From: Podocnemis expansa
Lineage: Eukaryota; Chordata; Testudines; Podocnemididae
Direction of reading: 5' to 3'
Assembly (NCBI GenBank): GCA_007922195.1
Contig: ML682024.1
Span: 9,558,829-9,622,828, forward strand
Length of the DNA stretch: 64,000 nucleotides
Shown: one piece after another, positions 11,343-22,621 of the stretch
Layout of the letters: the number at the start of each line of letters is the position of its first letter
Position numbering within the stretch: the stretch's first letter is position 1
Position numbers and translations under genes: made by a program
Notes under the pieces: model-generated
The model's input: the letters and a program-made list of their open reading frames with translations, nothing else
Databases searched by the model: none
Told to the model about the DNA's origin: nothing

Positions 11343-13100
11343 CTAGTCCAACCCCCTGCCAGAGGCAGGACCACTCCCACTAAACCATCCCAGTCATGGT
11401 TTTGTCCAGCTGGGCCTTAAATACCTCCAAAGATGGCGACTCCACCACCTCCCTCGGCAGCTCATTCCAATGCTTCACCACTCGCCTAGTAAAAAAGTTT
11501 TTTCTAATATCTAGCCTCGACCTCCCTAACCGCAACTTGAGACCATTGCTCCTTGTTCTGTCCTATGCCACTACCGAGAACAGTCGAGCTCCATCCTCCT
11601 TGGAGCGTCCCTTCAAGTGGTTAAAGGTTGCTATCAAATCCCCCCTCAGTCTTCTCTTCTGCAGACTAAATAAGCCTAATGCTTTCAGTCTTTCCTCATA
11701 GGGCTTATGCTCCAGCCCTTTTATCATTTTGGTTGCCCTCCACTGGACTCTCTCTAGCATGTCACTGTCCCTTTTGTAGTGGGGAGCCCAAAACTGAACG
11801 CAGTATTCTAGATGTGGCCTCACCAGTGCAGAATAGAGGGGAATGATCACATCTCTTGATCTGCTGGCAAGACTTCTTCTGATGCAGCCCAGTATGCCAC
11901 TGGCCCTCTTAGCAGCAAGAGCACACTGCTGACTCATATCTAGCCTCCGATCCACCATAACCCCCAGGTCCTTTTCTACACTGCTGCTACCCAACTGAAT
12001 GTTCCCCAGCCTGTAGCAGTGCTGGGCTACATTTTCTCCAATGTCCTCCTTTTTGTACTTCCCTGTCCTCCTTTCCAGGCTTTGACATCTGGTAGCCCTA
12101 CTCCAAGGCAATATCCCACACGACCCAGATCCAGATTCGTGCTGACAGTCAGGGCAGAGGTCTGCACTGCAGACAGGCTGCACACAGACAAGGCCAGCAG
12201 GCAGCAGGGGCCAACTGTGTTTTTTGTTTCCCTCCAGCAGGTCGTCCAGCCGCCCACCGTGTACCAGCACCAGCATGGTGTCCTTCTGTCCCAAGTGCAG
12301 GACTTTACACTTGACTTTATTGAACCTCATAAGATTTCTATTGGCCCACTGTTCCAATTTATCTAGGTCTCCCCAAATCCCATCCCTGCCCTCCAAAGTG
12401 TCTACTGTTCCCCCCAGCTTGATGTCATCCGCAAACTTACTGAGAGTGCAGTCCATTCCATCATCCAGATCATTGATGAAAATGTTGAACAGAACTGGCC
12501 CCAGGACTGACCCCTGGGGCACACCACTCTTTACTGGTCACCAGCTAGACATGGAACCATTGATTCCTACACGCTGAAACCGTTGATCTAGCCAGTTTTC
12601 TATCCACCCTCTAGTCCACCCATCCAACCCATACCTCCTTAACTTGCCAATGAGAATGCTGTGGGAAACTGTATCAAAAGCCTTGCTAAAAATCAAGGTA
12701 TATCACATCAACGGTTCTTCCTGCTTCCAGAAAACCAGTCATCTGATCATAGAAGGAAATGAGATTGGTCAGGCATGATTTAACCTTGGTAAATCCATGC
12801 TGACTGTTCCTGATGACTTTATTTTCCTCTAAGTGTTTGAGGATAGATTCTTTGAGAATCTGCTCCATAATTTTTCCAGGGATTGAGGTGAGGGTGACTG
12901 GTCTGTAATTCCCCGTATCCTCCTTTTTCCCTTTCTTGAAAATAGGCACTACATTTGCTTTTTTCCAGTCCTCTGGCCCCTCCCCCGTTCTCCATGAGTT
13001 TTGAAGGATAATGGCCAGCGGTTCTGCTATCTTATCGGCCAATTCCCTTAGCACCTTCAGCGCATGCTCACCACCCCGCCCAAGATGCAGCTCCATATTT
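11343..13100 (-). pseudogene. CR1 LINE, ORF2 reverse transcriptase and C-terminal region, 5'-truncated
   Basis: On the minus strand the N-terminal RT part (12,686-13,096) has 'KANVVPIFKKGKKEDTGNYR' and 'HGFTKVKSCLTNL'. The core (11,563-12,522) has '[20 protein letters not shown]' and an intact FADD catalytic motif. The CR1 tail '[15 protein letters not shown]' follows. A frame break lies near 12,690, and a foreign insert (about 12,024-12,288) interrupts the region after 'KVLHLGQ' without closing the frame. The 3' end stops at 'tctagtccaacccc' without the ATTCTATG tail. Confidence 0.9.
12024..12288. mobile_element. Insert inside CR1, end of a 'ggttaccagatgtc' element
   Basis: Other CR1 copies run straight from 'cagtgcatggg' to 'tcccaagtgcagg'. 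Here about 265 bp intervene. The left part (aatgtcctcctttttgtact to 'catctggtagccct') matches 42,910-42,975, which is an end of the element nested in the hAT at 40.7-43.0 kb. Confidence 0.6.
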
Positions 13101-13472
13101 TACACCCATCCCCTGTTAACCAACCCCAGGCACACAGGGGCCTGTGACCCTGGTGCCACATGTCCCTCAGGTACCCGTGCCCATTGGAAGGGCCTCTGCA
13201 TCCCCCAGCCCTGTGCCCTACCTGTCCCAGTGCTGTACCCCCTCACTGCCTATGACCTGGGCAGGCCCAGCCCTGTGTGCTTCTGTGGGAGAGCCACAGG
13301 GGCTACAGATGTCCACCAGGATGTTCCTGCCTTGGGCTTGGACTCCCCAGGGGCCAGGATGTTGTGAGACCCCTGCTCCTCTGTGCTTGTCTCCTCCTCC
13401 TCCAGGACAGGGAAGAGCTCTGGGGTCACTGGCACAGCCTCTGGTGCTGGTGGTGCTGTATCAGGAGGCTGG
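13101..13472. other. GC-rich unassigned segment
   Basis: Open frames on both strands lack recognisable domains. It may be the core of the TTCGAA element that continues at 13,612, since the SINE at 13,488 sits inside this context. Confidence 0.35.
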
Positions 13473-13487
13473 CTGACATCCAAGGAT

Positions 13488-13596
13488 AAAAAAACAACAA
13501 GCAGTTGTGCGGCACTTTAAGACTAGTCTTAAAGTGCCACACAACTGCTTGTTGTTTTTTTACTGGACTAGACTAACACAGCTATCCCTTTGGAAA
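13488..13596 (-). mobile_element. Fold-back SINE forming a 74-bp near-perfect palindrome
   Basis: 13488-13524 and 13525-13561 are reverse complements over 37 bp with one mismatch and no spacer; the centre is gact|agtc. The SINE head 'atagctgtgttagtctag' follows on the minus strand. The 15-bp duplication ctgacatccaaggat is exact at 13473-13487 and 13597-13611, so the palindrome is part of the inserted unit. Confidence 0.9.
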
Positions 13597-13611
13597 CTGA
13601 CATCCAAGGAT

Positions 13612-14372
13612 GCCTCTGACTTGGTGTCCCCTCCCTCTGGGCCTGAGGATGTGCTTGGGCACTGTCCTGTGTTGATGGCCTGAGCCATCCGGCCACTGGG
13701 CTCAGCCCCCAGGAGGGCATGGAGCTCATCATAGAAAGGGCAGGTAGCAGTGTTACCTGCCCCCTGGAGCTCCTGTGACTCCCTAGTGCGGGCATGATCC
13801 TACCTCAGGGCCTTGATTTTCGAGTGCACCTGCTGTGTGGTGCACTCTTGGGCCTGGGTGGACAGCTCTGCGGTTTTGTCCACATATACATCACGGTTCC
13901 GGTTGCTGGTCTGGAACAGGGTGAGGACGTCTGCCCTGCTCCATATACTGAGGAGGCACTGGACCTCCTAATTAGTCCATACAGGGGCACGGCATCGCCC
14001 CTCAGGGCTAGTGGACCCACGTGCTGCCATGCCTGATCAAGACTGTCAGCACGCTGGCAGGCATGGGAGCAGGACAGCAATTCCTCTTTCCTGTGGGTGC
14101 TGTGCACCCTGGGAGGAAGATAAGATCTGGTATTTCGAAATGACGGTTGTTTCAAAATAACATGTCCAAATGGTGTTATTTTGAAATGACCTGTTTCGAA
14201 ATAACCACCATTTCGAAACAAAAGCAGTTTTAGCTGTTTCAAAATGATGGCTCTTATTTTGAAATGACAGGCTCCGTCATTTCAAAATAAGAAAACATCA
14301 TGTGGACCGACTCTTTTTTTTTTCCGAAATAACCACTGTTATTTCAAAATAAAAAAGACGTGTGGACATACC
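13612..14372. mobile_element. TTCGAA-rich element with GC-rich flank
   Basis: 14,130-14,372 has alternating 'tttcgaaatgac' and 'tttcaaaataa' blocks and ends 'tgtggacatacc', a diverged form of the family terminus tgtagacatagcc. The GC-rich 13,612-14,110 resembles the cores of the copies at 48.6 and 58.8 kb and is probably part of the same element. Confidence 0.55.
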
Positions 14373-14620
14373 CAATGGTTTCAAGTTGCAGCTGAGGAGG
14401 TCTAAGTTATGTATTAGGAAAAGCTTTCTCACTAGGAGGGCGGCTAAATACTGGAATGGATAATCTAGGGAGAAGGTGGGATTGCCATCTTTGGAAAGTT
14501 TTAAGGCCTGATTAGACAAACCCCTGGCTAGGATGATTTAGTGGGAGTGGTGCTGCTTTTAGCAGGGTGTTAGACTACCCAATGTCATGAGGTCCCTTCC
14601 AGACCTAGTGTTTTATGGGT
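14373..14620 (+). mobile_element. CR1 3' fragment
   Basis: It begins 'caatggtttcaagttgcagctg' (the end of CR1 ORF2). It runs through 'gggagtggtgctgcttttagcaggg' to 'catgaggtcccttccagacc', the CR1 3' untranslated region. It abuts the TTCGAA element directly. Only about 250 bp remain. Confidence 0.85.
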
Positions 14621-14783
14621 CCATTAAATCTGCCTGAAATATAATTAAATTAGAGGTTTATTTTTATCCTGCTTGTGAAAAGAAAATAAACCCACTATTT
14701 TAGCCTAGTTTCTTTCATTTCTTGCATATGTGTCACCCATTTAAACCCATTGGATTACACAAGAGGCACTAAAGACTGACCTA

Positions 14784-15030
14784 CAGTGGGAACTCACATT
14801 CTTCTTTGAGCACTGCTCACATCATTCAGTTACAAGTGTCTACATTCCACAGCACATGGCTGTCTGAAAAGCTTTTGCCCTCGCCTGTCAGCACAGGGTC
14901 AGTGGCCAACACCCCCTCTGTGCCGTATACCACGGCTATAAAAGTGACCCTGACCCTCTCCAGTTCTTTCTTTCCACCCTCAGTGACAGTACTGGAACAG
15001 CCTGCCCTTGCACTTGTGCAAACACTTGTC
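14784..15030 (+). repeat. DIRS left terminal repeat with TATA box
   Basis: It carries 'cttctttgagcactgctcac' and 'attcagttacaagtgtctac' near the end. A TATA box (TATAAAAG) is at 14,937-14,944, about 100 bp before the gag start at 15,037. The inverse copy is at 25,785-25,880. Confidence 0.7.
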
Positions 15031-15036
15031 TAGTTT

Positions 15037-15288
15037 ATGTTCAACCTTGAAAATCTGTTAGCAGATATCATCCCTCTGCTTCCCAGTAGCTCTCCTGAGT
15101 CTATGCAGCACCTGGAAAATGAACTCCACACCAACTCGCTGCAAACCATGCCTGATTTCAAGCCCTGTGCGGGCTGTAGCAAGGCCTCCCTGTTAAACGA
15201 CACTCATGAGAAGTTCCTGAAACATCTGGGTGAGTCTCACCAGACAGACAAATGTCCCATCTGCCGGTCTTTCAAGAGGAGGACCTAG
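15037..15288 (+). pseudogene. DIRS gag N-terminal part
   Basis: The 83-codon frame starts MFNLENLLADIIPLLP. It has a first C-x2-C pair (CAGC), then 'DTHEKFLKHLGESHQTDKC', and a second pair (CPIC). The DIRS copy at 38.3 kb has the corresponding '[16 protein letters not shown]', so two zinc-binding cysteines have been lost here (KFLKHL against KCLRCL). The frame ends at a stop just before a GC-rich insert. Gag continues at 16.2 kb. Confidence 0.75.
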
Positions 15289-15299
15289 AGGGACAGGGA

Positions 15300-16200
15300 G
15301 TAGAGCAGGACTGGCACTAGGGTTACTGGTGCCCCCCTGCAACCCACAAATTGGCACCTTTCCCCTCCCCCAGACAGGGCCATCCCTAGGAGGGTGCAGG
15401 CCCTGGGCAAATCACCCTCTGTGGGCCCCACCATCACACAAATTGAGGGGTGGGGCCAGCTGACCCAGGGGAGGGTCAGACCCCCGTGCTGCCCCTCCCA
15501 TTCCAGGGATCGGGCGACCAGCCAAAAGGGCAGCCTAGTGCAGTGCTGTTGGTCCAGCTGCCCCCCCCCCCCATGCATGCTGCTCTGGGCTCTGTGCCGG
15601 AGCAGCAGGGAGGAGATGGGAGGCAGCACGGCTGGGTGGGGGGACAGTGATACCAGCTCCACACTGCCTCCTGCCTCCTCCCCACTCCTCTGGCATGGAG
15701 CCCAGAGCAGAACATGTGGCAGGCGTTGGGGGCCAGACGGGGGGACTGGTAGCACTGCACTGGCTGCCTTTTTGGCTGCTCACCCAGTCCCTGGCATGGG
15801 GGGACATCAGTGGTGTGGCCACATGGGTTCCGGCATGGGGGGGGCAGTGATGCAATGCTGCCAGTCCACCCGCCCCCCTTCGCTCCTGCCACAGTTGCTG
15901 TTCTCTGTTTTGTGCCAGAGCAGCAGGGAACGGGCAGGAGGCAGTGTGGCCAGGCATGGAGGAGTGATACCAGCTCCGTGCTGCCTCCCACCCTCTCCAT
16001 GCTGCTCCAGGACGGAGCCAAGAGCAGTGAACGTGGCGAGAGCGGGGTGAGGGGCGGGGGGTGCTGGCAGTGCTGTACCCAGCCGCCCTTTCGGCTGGTC
16101 ACCTGATCCCCACCGGCAGGGGACAGCCAGGCCAGAGATGCATCCCCCCAGAACATTTTGTTCCCCTTAAACTTTGGCGCTCCCCTTCAGCACTTACTAT
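15300..16200. mobile_element. GC-rich insert in DIRS gag, hAT-like interior
   Basis: Contains 'cagggccatccctagg' at about 15,376, like the hAT end at 1,122. It also contains a roughly 318-bp internal repeat: the block around 'gtgataccagctcc' recurs at about 15,647 and 15,965. Long frames on both strands (for example 15,394-16,050) come from this composition and carry no domain. The exact boundaries are unclear. Confidence 0.5.
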
Positions 16201-16204
16201 GCTT

Positions 16205-18220
16205 ACCGTGTGCCACTGGCCCTGAAGCAGAGGCTCCAATCTATGGCCTGGGAGTAGGCATCACAACCAGCCCCCAGTACCTCTGGAGCACCGAGGGACC
16301 CATTCTTTATTCGAGATGAAGTCTCAATCAGCATAGGACTTGGCACTGGCACATCAGCACTGGTCAAGCTCCGCCAGGCCTCCTTCAGTGGGGGCAAAGG
16401 GCCAGAAACAGCTGCTTGTCCCTACCAAACCAGAGGCCTTTGAGGCAGCAAAGGCTCTTCTGCAACTGCCAATACCCACACCACTCAAACAGAAAAAACC
16501 TAGAGAGAACCTGGCATTTTATCAAGGGCATGGGCCTCCTCAGCATGTGAGACATCACTGTGTTGACCAAAAGATGAGGGTAACCTCTCATCAACCCTAG
16601 AAACTAACCCAGCACCAGGACAGCAACTATGCCCCTGCAACATGAGCCAGAGCACAAGGAGGAGGGAGAGTTCCCAACTTTCTCCTCAGCTCTTCTCCTG
16701 AACAGTCCACCCCATGTTAGCTGGGTTCTCGACATGCAAGGTTGAAATTGGGCTACTCTGATGCTTCTGGCACTGAGCCCCAACACCGGAGATCATTGTC
16801 ATTGCTGGCAGCAACCCAGGCAGTTGCCAAGCCAGCAGGGAAGTGGCTCCAGAAGCGGTCCCTGACACCATCTTAGTAAGATGACTCCTGTGTAGGCTCA
16901 CAGCCAAAAGTGGTGGCAGCACTGATGTGAGCCCGGTCTACATCTCCAGCATTGGCAAGGGTCAAGAGAATGTCGCAGAACTGTCAGTGAGACCCAGACC
17001 AGCACGCGTGTGATAGAGGCTGTTCCCCAATGTGGTGAGACTTGGTGCAATGCTCCTTTAGGGAATGGTCTAGCCAGTGGTTGGACTGGCCTTTCCAGGA
17101 TGAGCCCTTGACTCCAGGCTCCTCCAGAGTGCCCTCCTCAAGAGCCTTCCATTCACTGATGCCCTCAGGAGAGAAATCTAATGCCAGCACTGGTCAACCC
17201 CAATGTAGCACTCTGAGGGTCATCCCTTCTTCCTTGCCAGATGAGGCTGCTTATAAGAGGCCCTTGGCTTACAGAGACGACCCCCATGCCCACCAAGGCC
17301 TCCTGTGTCATATGGCAGCTAACCTGAATTTAGAGGTGGAAGTAGTGAGACAGGATTTTGACACCCTCTTTGACATTGGCAATGCAGCCTCTCCTGTGAG
17401 AGTCACCATGCCCCACCAAGAAGGGGTTTACAAAATCACCAAGGCCCACTGGCAGACACTGTCCTTGATCTTGCCCATGTCCAAAATGGTAGAACATAAA
17501 TATCACGTCCCACAGAACAAGTTTGGGTTTTTATTTCAGCACCCAATGCTTGGTTCTCTGGTCATTGACACAGTTAACCAGAAAGAGAGGCAGGAGCAAC
17601 CCACGGCCATGCCCAAGAACAAAGAGGCCAAGAGGCTTGACCTCTTTGGCAGGAAGGTATTTTCCACCTTGGCCCTCCAACTCTGTATTGCGAATCACCA
17701 AGCTCTGATTTGGCGATACATCTTTAACTTATGGAAATCTATGGAGCATTTCCAAGACGTGGTCCGTCATGAGCACATTAAGGACTATGAGACCACGGTT
17801 GAGGAGGACTTACTGGCCTCATGAGATGTCCTTATGACCTCTTGGGACACCTCTGACACAGCCAGCTGTGGCATGGCTTCAGGCATAGCCTTGAGGAGGG
17901 CCACCTGGCTCCAGAGGTCTGGCTTGTCGCCTCAGACGCAGCAAGCTATCCAGGACCTCCCATTTGAGGCCCAATGCTGTTCATGGAATCTACAGATTCT
18001 AGGTTGTTAAGGGCCACCCTGAAATCCCTGGGCATGTACATGCCCCAGGTATCCAGGAGCTCCTTCAGAACCCAACAGTCCCAGCAGCAGTCCCAGCAGC
18101 CACAACAGCAGCAACAGCAACAGGGCTCATGCCAGATGTTACCAACAACCTCAACACCTGTATGGGCCCAACAGAGACAGAGGCTGGGGAGGAAGGGGCT
18201 CCAGACCCCATACCAGTAGC
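16205..18220 (+). pseudogene. DIRS gag, linker and core
   Basis: The linker at 16,400-16,470 reads LLVPTKPEAFEAAKALLQLP, matching the linker of the DIRS gag at 37.8 kb. The core frame 17,042-17,824 contains 'LDLFGRKVFSTLALQLCIA' and 'HQALIWRYIFNLWKSM', the most conserved DIRS gag block. A TGA at about 17,822 interrupts it. After it come 'GIALRRATWLQRSGL', 'AIQDLPFEAQ' and a glutamine-rich tail encoded by CAG/CAA at 18,076-18,123. Several frame shifts make it non-functional. Confidence 0.85.
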
Positions 18221-18579
18221 CAGACCTCCCCCCCCCCCCCAAGGGGCAGGCAATTCCTGCTCAAAGTCCCAAAGGTAGAGATTTCAACCTTTCATGGGAT
18301 GGCTGCCTTACTCCTACATACCAGCCCCAGGCTTTCAAAAACTGCTTAGGTCCCTTTTGCCACCAGTGGGCCAACATCACACCAGATCACTGGATAGTGG
18401 ACACAGGATCCAGGAGATACTCCATCCAATTCAGATCTAGACCTCAGAACAGAAACCTCCCCCTCACTGCAGACTCAGGGACCCATCCCACCAACAGCTG
18501 TCACAAGGGGAGTGCAGAAAACTCTTATCAACAGGGGCAGTAGAAAAAGTCCCCAGGAGAGAACAAGGAAAAGGGTTCT

Positions 18580-20060
18580 ACTTCTGTTAATTCCTGGTGT
18601 CAAAATCAAATGGCGACCTGAGACCCATTCTGGACCTCAGGGCCCTAAACAGACACTTAAAGAGAATAAAGTTCCGTAAGGTCTCCCTCTCACAGATCAT
18701 CCTGGCCTTGGATCCCAGGGACTGGTTCATGGCCCTCAACCTCAAGCATGCTTCTTTGCACTTAGCTGTAAGACTCGAACATAAAAAGTTCCTCCACTTT
18801 GTGGTGGTGGGGACACTTCCAATTTACCTTGCTTCTGTTCGGTCTCTCCTTAGCACCAAGTGCATAATGGGAGTGGCAGACCACCTAAGAAAACACGGGG
18901 TAAGGATATGCCCCATACCTGGATGACTGGCTGATAAAAGGAAGGCCCAGGTTACAGGTATGCCACAGCGTTGAAATAACCAGACAACTGTGCAGAAGGC
19001 TGCAACTTTGCATAAACTCAGAGAAATCAAAACTCTCCCTGAGGAGTAGAATAGCATTTGTAGGGGCCCTCCTGGACTCAGAGAAAGGGGCGGCATTACT
19101 CCCTCCATCAAGGTTTCAATCCATGTGCACCATCATCTCAGAGCTCGAAGTTGCAGTGCTTACCATGAGCAGGCTCTGCCTCCTCCTCCTAGGCCACATG
19201 GCTGCTTCCATGTCAGTAATAAGAATGGCCAGCTTGAGAATGAGACCGTTTCAACTCTAGCTAGCCACAGTCTATCACCCATGCATACACCCACTGAACA
19301 AGGAGCTCACCATTCCCCACAGAGTCCTAGAAACACTGGAGATATGGAGGGACCCCCAGTTTGCATTGGGGGAGAGAAATTCCTTTTGCAGCCTCCAACC
19401 CCTCAGTGATTCTGATCGCTGATGCCTCGGACAATGGTTGGGGAGCACACATCTCGGGGGGGGGGTATCCACACAGGAGACCTGGTCACATGAGGACAGC
19501 CCCCTACACATCAGTGTGAAAGAGCTCAGGGCGATTCATCTGGCATGCAGAGTTTCCCTAGACTGAGTAAAAGAGAAACTGGTACAGGTCCTAATGGACA
19601 ACACAGCATCCATGTTCTACATGAACCGCCATGAGGGAGTCCACTCACCTGCACTCTGCAAGGAGGCACTCAACCTCTGGGAACTGGACCTGAGATACAA
19701 TTTCATCCCAGTGGCAGCTCACCTGGATTCCTAAGCAGGGAGTTCCTCTCACATCACAAGTGGTCCCTACACCTGGAGTCAGTGAACCATATTTTCTAAC
19801 TATGGGGTGCCCCCCAAGTGGACCTATTTGTGACTATCCACAATAAGAAATGCCCCCAGTTTTGCTTGCTTGGGAGGCAAGGAAACGGCTCTCTGTTGGA
19901 TACATTTCTGATCTCATGGAGGGGCCTGCGGATGTATGTGTTTCCCCAGACCATGCTCACCCACAGGGTCCTACTAACGATAATGAGGGACAGGGCAAAC
20001 ACATTCTTGATAGGCCTGAACTGGCCCAGAAAACCCATGACCCAACAAGCCCTACCTCTA
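18580..20060 (+). pseudogene. DIRS reverse transcriptase and RNase H
   Basis: Frame 18,597-18,926 shows 'GDLRPILDLRALNRHLK' and 'LDPRDWFMALNLKHA'. After a frame shift the catalytic block YLDDWLIK is at 18,916-18,939. The RNase H start LIADASDNGWGAHI lies at 19,412, followed by 'NTASMFYMNRHEGVHSPALC'. Later 'WGAPQVDLFVTIHNKKCP' at about 19,803 is also typical of DIRS. In-frame stops (for example before 'AGSSSHH') and shifts show decay. The sequence ends at an insertion near 20,080. Confidence 0.88.
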
Positions 20061-20079
20061 TCCTTGGCCCTACTTGAAA

Positions 20080-21365
20080 ATGGAATTCACATGAAATATT
20101 TTGAAGTGGGGAAGTTCCACATGAAATGGAAATTTTGGCAACATGGAGATGTGATGTTTCTGAAAGGAAATATGTTCCCTGGGGCTATGTCAGCTGATGA
20201 CTAAAACTGAAGCTGTCAGTTTCTAGCCAGCAGCTGTCTAGGCATCAGTGCAGTCTGACCATGTAGATTACCATGGATGATCCTGGTCCAGAGTGTTTAG
20301 CCTCTGTACCACTCTCTCACCACAGAGACCCCAAACATGTTGTGATACAACTTCTCCTTCATAACCCTCTGGATTAAAACTGTAAAATGAGCAATCATTC
20401 ATCTCCAGTATTCCCTACAAATGAATCCAAGTGCTGGCAATATTCTCTTAAAAGCTCACAGACCATGTGAGGAGGACACATAAACATTCCCCTCCTCTGA
20501 CAAGGCATATCATTCCCTATCTCCTACAGGTTTCTGTTGCTAAACTTCAGGAGTCAGGGAGATCTGAAAATAGGAGTGGGAGGGAGGGTGGTAGATCAGA
20601 TCATCCCTGGGACTTCCAGGCAACTTGTTTAGGTTCTCCAGGTACTGGAGAAGTGGATGGCATCTAGGTGACCAGATGAAAGATGACATCCTGCTGACCC
20701 ACACTGAAGACACCTACCACTACAGTTCTCAAGCTTTTAAAATAGAGCCCATGCCTTCCCTGAACTTTGCTGTAATGCTTTGCTCTCTACTTTGAGTGGA
20801 AGCATGAGATAGTGGAGCAGGGGAGTGGAGGGATGGCAGCACAGCAGCTGCATTTTGCCATGCTGGGTTGCTTATACCACATGGCAGGAAATTTAAAAAG
20901 GCTCTGACCCTCTCCCAGCTTCCAGGTGTATGCAATCCAGGTAGGGGAAGTTGGGGAACTCATAAGGCAAGCAGGCAGGCTGGCTGGAGCTGCCAGTGAA
21001 GTGCTGTGAGCAGGGTCACACCAAACTGGCTGACCCAGCCAAACAACCAGGCTGCCTGCCTTCTGCCTCCCCTGAAAATAGCCAAAGAGAGGACAACAAA
21101 GTGAACTGAGAAGAAGGCAGAGAAGCCTCCTGCAGTATTTCTCCCACCCTGCCCTTAGCTCCTCCCAGACTCCCAATCCCACTTCTGGGGGAACAAAGCA
21201 GAGAGGATTTAGCAGCAAAAACTAAGCCCACTCTTACAGGAAAGAGTGAGTCCAAACCAAAAATACAGCTTTACTGGGATCACACTATCCAATGCGAGAC
21301 AGACAATTTTACAGGAATTCACAATAAAGTATGGCAACTGTAAAACAAACAAAGCACTTTCAAAG
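20080..21365. other. Start of a 5-kb insert in DIRS; unassigned
   Basis: No recognised coding region. The minus-strand frame at 20,787-21,218 has no domain and looks fortuitous. Confidence 0.4.
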
Positions 21366-21545
21366 AGTAACAAATTTATCTATTGCTAGAGCTTTTGTGG
21401 GTGAAATCCCACTTTGTCAGACACTTGAAAATGGTTTCCAAAATGGGATTTCACTCATGTGATAAATAAATGTGTTACTTTTTAAACGTACCACAGGACT
21501 CTTTTCTATTTTTACTGGATTAGACTAACATGGCTACCCCCTGGG
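21366..21545 (-). mobile_element. Fold-back SINE (diverged)
   Basis: The left arm 'agtaacaaatttatctattgc' at 21,367 and 'tgaaatcccacttt' are answered in reverse by 'aaaatgggatttca' (21,439) and 'ataaataaatgtgttact' (21,461). The head is at the right (actggattagactaacatgg). No clear target duplication was found. Confidence 0.65.
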
Positions 21546-21779
21546 AACTTTTCAGTAAAAGGATGGTTAACTTTGTGGCATGCTGCCTGGTAAGTGTACT
21601 TATGCTGTGCACAATTCATAGGAGGACAAAACTGAAGAGCAGAATAAATAGTGACATTAAGTAGCAACATTATTTGTAGGTAAAGCCTCACTCATGATCT
21701 ACCAACAGAACTCTCAAATTTCAGGAATTTTTTCCCTAGGCCCAGTCTGCTAATATTTGCTCAGTCTTCTGTAGCCACA

Positions 21780-22546
21780 ATGTAGGGACACAAAAAAAAA
21801 ATAAATAAAATAATAAAATGTACCTTTAAAGCATCTGTTAGGCAACACTGTGTATCTGTTCTTTAATATCATAACTAAAATATTTAACTCAGTTTAGTAG
21901 ACGTTATAACCAATATTTAACAAAGCTCCATATTGTAAATTTGGAACACATTTTATATTCTTGATGAAATATCTTTAAGATGTAACACTGTGATTTCATT
22001 TAAATATGTATCAAAAAGATGTGTGAATGAAGGGTGTGTGATGGGATCAGTTGACGCCAGCCTCTCCTGATGAAATGGAAGTACCACTTTAATGGAAGAA
22101 CAATTGAAACTAATCTCTAAAAAGCAAGAAGAAGAATCCACCCCAGAAAGAGAAAAACAAAATACAAGATCAAAGTCATGTCTGCAAATGACTGGTGATG
22201 AATGATTGTCAGACAGAAGTTTTGAGGCAGCAAGACACAGCAAGCCTCATACACTTACATGAGACTCAGCAAGTACAAAAAACATGAAAATTTTGTGTCT
22301 CATTCTCCAACTGTCATCTTAGAGCACCAGATTCATGGCCCAGAGAGACCTGGCTCCCTCCTTCTGCCAAACTTAGTTGCCCACTGGGCTGGCTCTAGCA
22401 ACACGTAAAAGGACTGTTAATTATATCATGCTAGCATCCAAAATTTCATGGGTATCAATGTATGTGTCTTTTTTTTTTCTATTTTCACTTTTAGAAATAA
22501 ATGTGGCATATTGCCTTGTCCCCTGAATAAGATCCTGCTAGTCTTT
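21780..22546 (+). mobile_element. LTR-like repeat, left copy of a tail-to-tail pair
   Basis: This 0.77-kb segment is an inverted copy of 22,622-23,400. Near the centre, 22496-22546 matches the reverse complement of 22622-22672 at 49 of 51 positions. Further out, similarity persists in order (for example 'tgacttacatgag'-like, 'aaccaatatttaacaaagctccatat' and 'ttctttaatatcataact' blocks) with more divergence. An AATAAA at 22,496 near the inner end suggests an LTR R/U5 boundary. No coding part is attached. Confidence 0.7.
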
Positions 22547-22621
22547 GCTAACAATTCCATTTAATCTGTTATACCAAAAGGGCACCTACTATAATGATGT
22601 GCAACAAGAACACCCAAAAGA

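Noticed and set aside
15394..16156. Overlapping long frames on both strands (218 and 226 codons)
   Set aside because: GC-rich transposon interior with an internal repeat; no conserved motif.
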